A DNA stretch of 36,490 nucleotides. Origin: Flavobacteriaceae bacterium. Its GTDB lineage: Bacteria; Bacteroidota; Bacteroidia; Flavobacteriales; Flavobacteriaceae. The position numbers were made by a program, and so were the translations under genes. Numbering within the stretch: position 1 is the stretch's first letter; each line of letters opens with the position of its first letter. Positions 22,604-29,575 of this stretch are shown piece by piece. Under the pieces are notes generated by a model that was not told where the DNA came from, ran no database searches, and saw nothing but the letters and a program-made list of their open reading frames with translations. The DNA lies in the NCBI GenBank assembly GCA_024644725.1, contig JAHEHE010000020.1, positions 1 to 36,490 of the forward strand, given 5' to 3'.

Positions 22604-23476
22604 TTACGCTTTGCCCTTGTTAGTCAGGTAGACCCCCAAAAGCACCAGTCCTCCGGCAAGGAACTGATCAAAATAAATCCGCTCTCCGTCGATCACGCCC
22701 CAGAAAATGGCGACGATCGGGATCAGGTAGGTCACCGAGCTAGAAAAAATCGGAGAAGAGATCTTTACCAGTTTATTGAAAAGCGTCTTGGCCATTGCCG
22801 TTCCGAATACGGCCAGCAGAACAAGGTAAAATAAAGAGGTTTGAGCCTCGACGATAAAATCGATCCGGAAGAACCTCGTAAATGACAGGACTATAATCGC
22901 CGGAATCATCAAAAGAACGAAGTTTCCGGTTGTTATGGTAAGGGCACTCAGCTCCTCCAGGTGTTTTTTGAGTATATTGATGTTGAAAGCGTATCCAACA
23001 GAGGCCACAACGATGAGCAGGGCAAAGGCGTAATTCTGATCCGGATTGAGCTGTGCGCCTTTCAGGATCAGCATCAGGGCGCCCGAAAGGCCGATCAAGA
23101 CCCCGAAGATCTGTTTTCTCAAAAAAGAGAAGCCGAAGAAAGCAGCGCCAACCCAAAGCGTGTTGAGCGGCGTAAGTGAATTCAGGATAGAAACGATGGA
23201 GCTGTCGATGTTCATCACGGCGAAGGCAAAGAGAAAGACCGGTATGAAGGTTCCGACAAGTGCGGTGACAAAGATGTAGAACCACTGTTTTCTGGATACT
23301 TTGGAAAGACCTCTGTAGCCCAAAGGGATGAGGGTCATACCGGTGAAGATCATCCGCAAGGCGCCGACCTGCACAGGACTCAAATGGATCAGGGCCTTTT
23401 TCATCAGGATAAAGGAGCTTCCCCAGATCAGGGCAAGTACGATCAAAATCATCCATCTTATGTGCTCACTCCTCAT
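22604..23476 (-). CDS. EamA (DMT superfamily) transporter
   Basis: A 290-residue inner-membrane protein with about ten hydrophobic segments in two EamA repeats. It starts M-I-L-I-V-L-A-L-I-W-G-S-S-F-I-L-M-K-K-A-L after a short polar lead, with the W-G-S-S-F motif typical of the family. It is expected to export metabolites or amino acids; the substrate is unknown. It is divergent from the HMA-like lipoprotein gene across an 79-base gap. It reads toward rplU with 88 bases between them. Confidence 0.88.
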   Translation of the reverse strand: MRSEHIRWMILIVLALIWGSSFILMKKALIHLSPVQVGALRMIFTGMTLIPLGYRGLSKVSRKQWFYIFVTALVGTFIPVFLFAFAVMNIDSSIVSILNSLTPLNTLWVGAAFFGFSFLRKQIFGVLIGLSGALMLILKGAQLNPDQNYAFALLIVVASVGYAFNINILKKHLEELSALTITTGNFVLLMIPAIIVLSFTRFFRIDFIVEAQTSLFYLVLLAVFGTAMAKTLFNKLVKISSPIFSSSVTYLIPIVAIFWGVIDGERIYFDQFLAGGLVLLGVYLTNKGKA

Positions 23477-23484
23477 GTGATTTC

Positions 23485-23515
23485 TTTGTCAGGGCCTTTA
23501 TTTTTCATAATTTTG
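23485..23515 (+). promoter_or_regulatory. Full -33/-7 promoter of the HMA-like lipoprotein gene
   Basis: TTTG at 23485-23488, a 19-base spacer, then TAATTTTG at 23508-23515. Both boxes and the spacing fit the Bacteroidota consensus. The GTG start follows at 23556. Confidence 0.7.
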
Positions 23516-23555
23516 CGTCCGATCCGAATCATTCTTTAAACCCAATGAAACGCCC

Positions 23556-23963
23556 GTGAAAATACTCAATAAATTCCTGACCGTGCTCTTGATCACCATC
23601 ATTTTTGTTTCCTGTGACACCGGGGACAAGGCTTCCCATGCAGAAAATGAGAAAAACAACGAAACTCAAATCAAAGAGGCTGATGTCAAAACTGTTCAGC
23701 TTGAAATCAAGGGGATGACCTGCGAGATCGGATGTGCCAAACTCATTCAGTCAAAACTTTACAAGACGGATGGGGTGACCTTTGCCGAGGTCCATTTTGC
23801 AGACAGTTCGGGCGTGGTTTCCTATGATGCCAACCGCCTGAGTGAAAAGGATCTGGTACAGGCAGTGGAAAAGGCAGGAGGAGGTGATTTATACACAGTG
23901 AGCTCGATCGATCCTGTGACGGCCGAAGTTTCGTCAGAAGAACCCTCAGGGACTGCAGACTAA
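23556..23963 (+). CDS. Lipoprotein with variant HMA domain, GTG start
   Basis: A 135-residue lipoprotein. The signal peptide ends in the lipobox F-V-S-C (Cys20). After an acidic linker, residues 47-115 form a heavy-metal-associated fold: V-Q-L-E-I-K-G-M-T-C-E-I-G-C-A-K, then G-V-T-F-A-E-V-H-F and a final A-V-E-K-A-G-G. The metal loop is C-x3-C rather than the usual C-x2-C, so metal binding is uncertain. The start is GTG at 23556. The nearby ATG at 23545 is out of frame and stops after four codons. A complete promoter precedes it. Copper or other soft-metal binding at the envelope is a reasonable guess only. Confidence 0.8.
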   Translation: MKILNKFLTVLLITIIFVSCDTGDKASHAENEKNNETQIKEADVKTVQLEIKGMTCEIGCAKLIQSKLYKTDGVTFAEVHFADSSGVVSYDANRLSEKDLVQAVEKAGGGDLYTVSSIDPVTAEVSSEEPSGTAD

Positions 23964-23989
23964 AATTCACTTCTAATTGCTTTTTAGTG

Positions 23990-24020
23990 TTGCATTTATA
24001 CCCGAAAAGGGTTTACTTTG
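23990..24020 (+). promoter_or_regulatory. Promoter of the SYLF lipoprotein gene
   Basis: TTG at 23990-23992, a 20-base spacer, then TTACTTTG at 24013-24020, one base off TAnnTTTG. The ATG follows at 24052. Confidence 0.55.
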
Positions 24021-24051
24021 TTGTTTAACTTAACCATTAACAAGAAATACC

Positions 24052-24807
24052 ATGAATTTTATGAAAAGATTTTTAACACTAATGCTGGTTGGAGCTTTGA
24101 TATTCGCTTGCAAATCTGAGAAAAAAGAAGCAACAGAAGCAGCAGAAGATGCAGTGGAGGCTGTTTCGGAGGCAGCAGATGAAACTGCAGATGCCGTGGA
24201 AGAAGGGGCAGAAGCTACTGAAGAGGCGGCAGAAGAAGCGGCGGAGGATGTGGAAGATGCTGCTGAAGAGGCTGGAGAGGCTGTTGAAGAAGCGGCTGAA
24301 GAGGCCACATCTGAGGAGAAGAAACTGGTTGTCTATTACCCAAGAGACTCCAAACTTGCCAATGAGACCGAAAAAGCAATCAAAAGACTTTATGAGTCGA
24401 ACCCAACGATTCAGCAACATTTCTATGATGCCCATGGCTTCGTCGTTTATCCCGTAATCACCAAAGGTGGACTTGGAATTGGCGGTGCTGGAGGAAAAGG
24501 ATTGGTTTTTGAAGACTACAAAGTGATTGGCGGAGCCAGCTTGGCACAGGCAACTTTGGGTCTGCAGGCCGGTGGACAGCAATACATGGAAGTGATCTTC
24601 TTTGAAGACAAAGCAGCCCTTGACCGATTCAAGGAAGGTAAAATAAAGTTTTCAGGACAGGCTTCTGCTGTTGCCCTGAAAGACGGAGCCTCTGTTGATG
24701 TGGACTACCAGGATGGAGTTGCTGTTTTCACAAAAGCGAAAGGTGGACTGATGGCAGAAGCGTCGCTCGGCGGGCAAAAATTCAAATACAAAGACGGGGT
24801 GAATTAA
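24052..24807 (+). CDS. Lipoprotein with Ala/Glu helix and SYLF (Ysc84) domain
   Basis: A 251-residue lipoprotein with lipobox I-F-A-C (Cys20). Residues 24-85 are almost only Ala, Glu, Asp and Val in short repeats (E-A-A-E-D-A-V), predicted as a long amphipathic helix. Residues 105-250 are a SYLF/Ysc84 lipid-binding domain: A-H-G-F-V-V-Y-P-V-I-T-K-G-G-L-G-I-G-G-A, G-L-Q-A-G-G-Q-Q-Y-M-E-V-I-F-F and K-G-G-L-M-A-E-A-S-L-G-G-Q-K-F. SYLF domains bind phosphoinositides in eukaryotes; the bacterial role is unknown. ATG 24052 and 24061 are both possible starts. The next lipoprotein gene begins 35 bases later, so they are probably co-transcribed. Confidence 0.88.
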   Translation: MNFMKRFLTLMLVGALIFACKSEKKEATEAAEDAVEAVSEAADETADAVEEGAEATEEAAEEAAEDVEDAAEEAGEAVEEAAEEATSEEKKLVVYYPRDSKLANETEKAIKRLYESNPTIQQHFYDAHGFVVYPVITKGGLGIGGAGGKGLVFEDYKVIGGASLAQATLGLQAGGQQYMEVIFFEDKAALDRFKEGKIKFSGQASAVALKDGASVDVDYQDGVAVFTKAKGGLMAEASLGGQKFKYKDGVN

Positions 24808-24842
24808 TATTGACCCATTTATTAACTAAATCTTATTAAAAT

Positions 24843-25535
24843 ATGAAAATCATTAAGTTATTATTTGTTTTGATCGCGGTCACCGCATTGACCTTTTCAT
24901 GCAAATCGGAAAAGAAAGAAGGTGCTCAGGATGAATCTGCCGTTGAAATGACAGAAGAAGGCTCAATGGATGAAAGTTCTGAAGCAGCAGCTGCTTCTGA
25001 AGCCTCATCTGAAGGTGCTTCAGATGCTACCGCAGCCGGAGCAGCAGGAGCTGCCGGTGCAGAAGCTACAGGCTCATCCTCAGGAGATGTTAGTGCCACT
25101 CCTGCAGAAGGAGTTGAAAGCGCGGCCAAAGGAGTTGAAGAAATGGCCGTCGCCGAAGGCGTGATGACCGAGGAAATGGCTGATACCCCAGCGATCTATC
25201 CGGGCTGTGTCGGTGAATCTGAAGAGGCTGTGCGAGCGTGCAACAAATCCAAGTTCATTGAGTTCATCGAAAAGGAATTCAACAAGGAGATTGCCAATGG
25301 TTTGGGAGTTGGACCGGGTTCTGTAGAGATCAATTCTATTGTTCAGGTTGACACGGAAGGCAAATGTAAGGCGATCAAAGTCACAACATCTCACTATAAG
25401 CTTGAGAATGAAATGAAAAGAGTAATTGCCGCCGTTCCTCAGGTGACACCGGCCACACACAAGGGAGAAAGTGTTCCTGTGACTTTCAAGTTGCCTTTTG
25501 TACTTGTGGTTAAACAAGACTTGATTGAAAAATAA
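24843..25535 (+). CDS. Lipoprotein with TonB-like C-terminal domain
   Basis: A 230-residue lipoprotein with lipobox T-F-S-C (Cys20) followed by K-S-E-K-K-E, as in the preceding gene. Residues 25-115 are a low-complexity Ser/Ala/Glu/Gly linker. The C-terminal 110 residues look like the TonB C-terminal fold of flavobacterial energy transducers: Y-P-G-C...C-N-K-S-K-F-I-E-F-I, then S-I-V-Q-V-D-T-E-G-K-C-K-A-I-K-V, then L-E-N-E-M-K-R-V-I-A-A-V-P-Q-V-T-P and V-P-V-T-F-K-L-P-F. It lacks the N-terminal transmembrane anchor and Pro-rich spacer of TonB, so it is unlikely to energise receptors itself. A terminator follows at 25571. Confidence 0.8.
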   Translation: MKIIKLLFVLIAVTALTFSCKSEKKEGAQDESAVEMTEEGSMDESSEAAAASEASSEGASDATAAGAAGAAGAEATGSSSGDVSATPAEGVESAAKGVEEMAVAEGVMTEEMADTPAIYPGCVGESEEAVRACNKSKFIEFIEKEFNKEIANGLGVGPGSVEINSIVQVDTEGKCKAIKVTTSHYKLENEMKRVIAAVPQVTPATHKGESVPVTFKLPFVLVVKQDLIEK

Positions 25536-25570
25536 ACCTTATGATATTGGTTCTTTGGAATCAAGAATGA

Positions 25571-25599
25571 ATCCGGTACAGTCGTGCCGGATTTTTTTA
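25571..25599 (+). terminator. Terminator of the SYLF/TonB-like lipoprotein operon
   Basis: ATCCGG (25571-25576) pairs with CCGGAT (25587-25592) with a partly paired loop, followed by a run of T. Confidence 0.88.
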
Positions 25600-25716
25600 T
25601 TTTTTTCCCTTGAGTGGAGGAATATTTCCAAGAAAAGTCAGGAACTTTAGAAAATCTTCATATTTCATTGCGTTCTTGCACCCATCAATTATAAAAATAA
25701 CTCTAAACTAACAACT

Positions 25717-26004
25717 ATGAAATTGATCAAAAGTTTACTGATGATGGCTATCGTGGCAATGGTAGCGATATCTTGTGGTGAATCGAAAAAAGAAGCAACA
25801 GAAGTTGCCGAAGATGCAGTTGAGGCTGTAGAAGAAGCAGGTGAAGCTACGGCAGAAGCTGTGGAAGACGCAGTTGACGCAACTGAAGATGCAGCAGAAG
25901 ACGCTGCTGACGCTGTTGAAGAAGCTGTAGACTCACTGGGTGCCGATGCTGAAAAAGCTGTCGACTCAGCAAAAGCCATGGCCGACGCAGCTACAACAAA
26001 ATGA
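25717..26004 (+). CDS. Small Ala/Glu-rich lipoprotein ending at a UGA before a Cys-rich tail
   Basis: A 95-residue lipoprotein with lipobox A-I-S-C (Cys20). The mature part is a repetitive Ala/Glu/Asp/Val helix, with A-E-D-A-V-E-A-V and related units, nearly identical at its start to the helix of the SYLF lipoprotein upstream. This implies duplication of the N-terminal module. It begins 181 bases after the previous gene and after a terminator, so it has its own promoter, which I cannot place. The stop is TGA at 26002-26004. The frame continues in phase for 17 more codons to TAA with three Cys; see the separate entry. Confidence 0.8.
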   Translation: MKLIKSLLMMAIVAMVAISCGESKKEATEVAEDAVEAVEEAGEATAEAVEDAVDATEDAAEDAADAVEEAVDSLGADAEKAVDSAKAMADAATTK

Positions 26005-26058
26005 GACGGACAATGCTCAAAGGACGGAAAAAGCTGTAACGGAAGTTGCAAGGCTTAA
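26002..26058 (+). other. In-frame Cys-rich extension after UGA
   Basis: After TGA at 26002-26004 the same frame reads D-G-Q-C-S-K-D-G-K-S-C-N-G-S-C-K-A and then TAA at 26056. If the TGA position were Cys, the tail would have two matched C-x3-C pairs, with D-G-Q and N-G-S between the Cys. This looks like real coding sequence, lost by a nonsense change, misread in sequencing, or read through. Confidence 0.55.
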
Positions 26059-26083
26059 CCGCTTGTGAACATACGAATAAAGG

Positions 26084-26109
26084 AGCTACCCAACGGGTAG
26101 CTTTTTTTT
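26084..26109 (+). terminator. Terminator of the small lipoprotein gene
   Basis: AGCTACCC (26084-26091) pairs with GGGTAGCT (26095-26102) around AAC, followed by eight T. It overlaps the 3' end of the convergent ctaA gene by a few bases. Confidence 0.92.
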
Positions 26110-27168
26110 GCTCCAAATCGAAATCTTCTTTCTGAGGGAGTAATAGAGAAAGAGCAGTGATATGACATACAGTAGTCCGAAAAGCTGGTGGAGCGTTCCA
26201 TAAAACAGCGGTATGCCTGTCTTTACTCTAAGAAGCGTCATGATACCCAGAAAAACCTGGAAGATCACCAGCACATAGGAAACCGTCAACCATTTGATGG
26301 CATTCGTATGGACGTGATTCCTTTTTTTGTGGTAAAAATAGAAGGTCAGCAAAAGAATGATGTAGGCCAGCCCGCGGTGAACGAACTGCACCAGGGCCGG
26401 AGCAAAGCTGTCACTGTCGTAGTTCGTCATGTTCTCCCAGGTCCAGTTGCTAGAATCCATCAGCACCTTGGGAATGAAGGCTCCATTCATGGAGGGCCAG
26501 GTCGGGTAGGCCAATCCGGCCCGCATTCCTGCCATCAGCCCCGCGAAGACCAATTGCACGCCTGTAAATACGAGCAGGATCAATACAAATCTGGTATGCC
26601 CCTTCAGGGGTTTGTTCTCCATGAGGAATACATCCGCAATAGCTTTGACCATCGCCCCAATGGTCACAATCGCCAGCATAAAGTGCAGGGTGAGCTTGTA
26701 CGCATTCACCCAGGGGCGATCGACGAGTCCGCTGAGCACCATGATCCATCCTGCGGAAGCTGTGATTCCTGCCAGGACAACGACCAGCAAAAGCCGTTTG
26801 ATAAGGAACCAGTCAATTTGCTTTCGAATCAAAAAGATCACAAAGGGGATGAGAAAGATCAATCCCAGCGCACGCACCCAGAGGCGATGAAGGTACTCCC
26901 AGAAGTAGATGAACTTGAAATCCTTCATGGTGAAGTCTGAGTTGATCTTCTGGTATTGAGGTGTCTCTTTGTAGAGATCGAATAATTCGATCCATTGCGC
27001 CTTGTTCATGGGAGGGATGACCCCCGTGATGATGTCCCAGCTCGTTATCGACAGACCCGACCCGGTAAGTCTCGTAATGCCACCGATGATGACCTGTCCT
27101 ATAAGGAGAATGAGTCCGAGGATCAGCCAGCTTCTTATCGTTTTGTTATACAGATACTTCTTTTTCAT
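26086..27168 (-). CDS. ctaA: Heme A synthase (COX15/CtaA family)
   Basis: A 360-residue inner-membrane enzyme with about eight transmembrane helices that oxidises heme O to heme A for aa3-type cytochrome oxidase. Typical blocks are G-G-I-T-R-L-T-G-S-G-L-S (29-40), W-E-Y-L-H-R-L-W (a heme-ligand His), L-H-F-M-L-A-I (second His), F-V-H-R-G-L-A-Y and L-H-Q-L-F-G-L. The long insertion after the first helix with P-P-M-N-K-A-Q-W is that of the COX15-like type 2 group. It starts 18 bases after gldD on the same strand, so it is probably part of the ssb-gldE-gldD unit. Confidence 0.92.
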   Translation of the reverse strand: MKKKYLYNKTIRSWLILGLILLIGQVIIGGITRLTGSGLSITSWDIITGVIPPMNKAQWIELFDLYKETPQYQKINSDFTMKDFKFIYFWEYLHRLWVRALGLIFLIPFVIFLIRKQIDWFLIKRLLLVVVLAGITASAGWIMVLSGLVDRPWVNAYKLTLHFMLAIVTIGAMVKAIADVFLMENKPLKGHTRFVLILLVFTGVQLVFAGLMAGMRAGLAYPTWPSMNGAFIPKVLMDSSNWTWENMTNYDSDSFAPALVQFVHRGLAYIILLLTFYFYHKKRNHVHTNAIKWLTVSYVLVIFQVFLGIMTLLRVKTGIPLFYGTLHQLFGLLYVISLLFLYYSLRKKISIWSKKKLPVG

Positions 27169-27186
27169 TGATTCCCTTTTTTTAGC

Positions 27187-27753
27187 CTATCTCCATTCCA
27201 TGGTCTCGATGAGCCGAACGATGTCCTTTTCGATATGGCGCACAGCCGGCCGGATCGAATCATAATTGGGCTGCACGTCAAAATAAACGGCACCCGTAAT
27301 GAAATGATTGACACTGTCGGTCAGATGGAATTGCAGGGGGGAAGCTGCATTGCCTGTTACCTCAAAAACCGAACCGTAAACTTCGTTCTTTTCACTGACA
27401 AAAGGCCTGGAACTGATCCCGTCGGCTTTGATGGTATGGTTGAATGTTAGTTTTTCGGCTTCGCGCAAGAGCTCCGGGAGGTTGCCATCAACCGGTCGGT
27501 AAGTCATGTTCACGGAGGCTTTGAGCTCGTGGTATTCCAGGTTGACCCAGCATTTCTCATTGATTACCGCTTCACAATCGATTGATTTTTCAAAGTGAAA
27601 TGGACAATCCGACTTGAGAACAACGTATTGCGCACCCGGATATTCCAAACGCAGCTGTGCCTTGGGCTTGGGCACAGGTTGCTCCTCACAGGAAATCACT
27701 AGGATCGCAAGGCCGATGGCAGCAACAAATATCCTTTTCGTCAAATTTCTCAT
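27187..27753 (-). CDS. gldD: Gliding motility lipoprotein GldD
   Basis: A 188-residue lipoprotein with lipobox V-I-S-C (Cys22). The mature part starts P-K-P-K-A-Q-L-R-L-E-Y-P and has C-P-F-H-F-E-K-S, typical of GldD. In Flavobacterium johnsoniae GldD is required for gliding motility. Its ATG overlaps the gldE stop by four bases, the conserved gldE-gldD arrangement. It acts in the cell envelope; its molecular activity is unknown. Confidence 0.92.
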   Translation of the reverse strand: MRNLTKRIFVAAIGLAILVISCEEQPVPKPKAQLRLEYPGAQYVVLKSDCPFHFEKSIDCEAVINEKCWVNLEYHELKASVNMTYRPVDGNLPELLREAEKLTFNHTIKADGISSRPFVSEKNEVYGSVFEVTGNAASPLQFHLTDSVNHFITGAVYFDVQPNYDSIRPAVRHIEKDIVRLIETMEWR

Positions 27754-29054
27754 GCTCTGGTCTTTTTCGGCAGGGTTATCTTCACCTGCTTGATTCTTTT
27801 TTTGTCGACGGCCTCAATCAGGAATCGATAGCCATTGTATCTTACCGTTTCTCCTTTCCTCGGGAATTTCCCAGTTATTTCAAGGATGAGACCCGCGAGG
27901 GTCTCAGCCTCCATTTCTTCCAGGTTCAAAACCTCCTCATCGAGCTGCAATACCTTGAGCAGATCTTTGAGGGTGGTTTTGCCCTCAAACACATAGTTCA
28001 GATCGTCCAGCTTCGAGTAGGAAAGATCCTCCTGATCGAACTCATCTGAAATCTCACCGACGATCTCCTCGATGATGTCTTCCAGGGTGATCAGGCCCGA
28101 AGTTCCTCCATACTCATCCACCACAATGGCGAGGTGATTCTTCATTTCCTGGAATTCTTTGAGCAAATCATCCAATTTCTTGTTCTCGGGAACGAAAAAT
28201 GCCTCCCTTATGATCTTCTTCCACTGAAAGCTCTTCTTGTTCAAATGGGGAAGCAGGTCCTTGGTGTAAAGGATGCCAATGATCTTGTCGATGCTCTCCT
28301 CATAAACCGGAATTCGCGAATGCCCCTTTTTTACAATTTTGTCGGTGATTTTCGCGAAGGGTTCGTCGGAGGACAAAGCAAAGATATCCATTCTGGGGCA
28401 CATGATTTGGGAGGTTTCGGTGTTCCCGAAGTTGACAATTCCCTGTAGAATTTTTTTCTCTTCTTTGGTTGTTGCTCCCGAGGAAGTGAGTTCCAGCGCC
28501 TGAGACAGAACTTCCACAGAAAGATCAGAGGGCTTTTTGCCGAGCTTCTTCTCCACCAGCCCTGTCAGCTGCATCAGGGGAGTGCTCAAAAAGGTCAGGA
28601 AACGCGTCAGGAATGACATGGGCCGGGCCATGAAGGACGCAAACTCATAGGAATTTCTGTTGGCATAAACCTTCGGCAGTACTTCACCGAACAGCAGAAT
28701 TAGAAAGGTAACCAATAAGATTTCAATGAGGAATTTTACGATTTGCGACTCGAATCCTCCAAAAAGGAAGTCTCCGACATAGGCAAATATGAGTATGAAC
28801 AGGATATTGATGAAATTGTTCGAAATGAGAATGGTCGCCAGGAGTTTTTTGGGCCTGTTCAATAACTCGGCAACGAGATGAGCTTTTGGGTCATCCGGTT
28901 TATCCAGATCAGATCGTGTAAGTGAAAAGAAAGCCACCTCTGTCCCGGAAATGATTCCGGAGGCAATAAGCAGGCCCAGCAGGGAGGCGAGTCCCGCAAT
29001 CAGGCTCCAGTTTTGTTGAATCGCTACTAAGAAACTTTCGGGTTCAGGATCCAA
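27750..29054 (-). CDS. gldE: Gliding motility protein GldE (DUF21-CBS-CorC), TTG start
   Basis: A 434-residue membrane protein. The DUF21/CNNM membrane domain (about 15-195) has the S-G-x-E-V-A-F-F-S-L-T motif. Two CBS domains (about 210-335) and a C-terminal CorC/HlyC domain (about 345-430) follow. This is the architecture of GldE and related transporter-like proteins. GldE supports gliding in F. johnsoniae and overlaps in function with GldD. The start is TTG at 29054: an in-frame TGA lies two codons upstream and no ATG is near. It begins 35 bases after ssb. Confidence 0.92.
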   Translation of the reverse strand: MDPEPESFLVAIQQNWSLIAGLASLLGLLIASGIISGTEVAFFSLTRSDLDKPDDPKAHLVAELLNRPKKLLATILISNNFINILFILIFAYVGDFLFGGFESQIVKFLIEILLVTFLILLFGEVLPKVYANRNSYEFASFMARPMSFLTRFLTFLSTPLMQLTGLVEKKLGKKPSDLSVEVLSQALELTSSGATTKEEKKILQGIVNFGNTETSQIMCPRMDIFALSSDEPFAKITDKIVKKGHSRIPVYEESIDKIIGILYTKDLLPHLNKKSFQWKKIIREAFFVPENKKLDDLLKEFQEMKNHLAIVVDEYGGTSGLITLEDIIEEIVGEISDEFDQEDLSYSKLDDLNYVFEGKTTLKDLLKVLQLDEEVLNLEEMEAETLAGLILEITGKFPRKGETVRYNGYRFLIEAVDKKRIKQVKITLPKKTRA

Positions 29055-29089
29055 TGATCAAAGTTTTGATTTGCAAAAATACAAAGAAT

Positions 29090-29527
29090 CTAGAATGGTA
29101 GGTCATCCGTTTCATCTTCCTTGACCCTCTGGTCGACCGGTTCGGCGGCAGCTGGGTTCGGCGAGTCAAATCCGCCGGGATTATTCAGCTCTTTCTTGGT
29201 GTTGAGAAAGGTCATTTCCTGGGCCTGGATTTCTGTCGTATATCGCTTGACGCCTTCTTGTTCCCACTGTCGAGTTTTGATTCTGCCCTCGACATAAACG
29301 CGGTCACCCTTGCTTAGAAATTTCTCGCAGAGCTCGGCCAGCTTGTTTCTGACTACGACATTGTGCCATTCGGTCGTCGTGATTCGCTCACCTGTCTGTT
29401 TATTGGTATAGGTCTCGTTGGTCGCCACCGGGAACCTCCCGATACAATTGCCGCCTTCGAAATAATGCATCTTTACCTCATCGCCCAAATGTCCGATGAG
29501 CATAACCTTGTTCAGTGAATTCGCCAT
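29090..29527 (-). CDS. ssb: Single-stranded DNA-binding protein
   Basis: A 145-residue SSB. The OB fold starts L-N-K-V-M-L-I-G-H-L-G and has T-E-W-H-N-V-V-V-R-N-K-L-A and G-D-R-V-Y-V-E-G-R-I-K-T-R-Q-W. After a short linker comes the acidic tip D-D-L-P-F, which recruits repair and replication partners. It works as a tetramer on replication forks. It has its own -7 element at 29547-29554 between it and mutY and leads the ssb-gldE-gldD-ctaA unit. Confidence 0.97.
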   Translation of the reverse strand: MANSLNKVMLIGHLGDEVKMHYFEGGNCIGRFPVATNETYTNKQTGERITTTEWHNVVVRNKLAELCEKFLSKGDRVYVEGRIKTRQWEQEGVKRYTTEIQAQEMTFLNTKKELNNPGGFDSPNPAAAEPVDQRVKEDETDDLPF

Positions 29528-29546
29528 AAACCATATGATTGAGACT

Positions 29547-29554
29547 CAAAGATA
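29547..29554 (-). promoter_or_regulatory. -7 element of the ssb operon
   Basis: TATCTTTG on the minus strand fits TAnnTTTG, 19 bases before the ssb ATG. Confidence 0.6.
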
Positions 29555-29575
29555 CTACAAATTCAAAATTTGATG

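Noticed and set aside
24030-24308. Ser/Ala-rich open frames opposite the Ala/Glu helices (also at 25689-26051 and 24926-25129)
   Set aside because: These are the mirror of GCA/GAA repeat codons in the lipoprotein genes. No start signal or motif supports them.
26002-26049. Selenocysteine insertion at the UGA of the small lipoprotein
   Set aside because: The hairpin after the UGA has a GGAA loop and is too short for a bacterial SECIS, and Sec machinery is uncommon in this group. Kept only as one option to exclude.
26188-26940. A 250-codon plus-strand frame opposite ctaA
   Set aside because: It is antisense to conserved transmembrane coding sequence, and its product is unlike any real protein.
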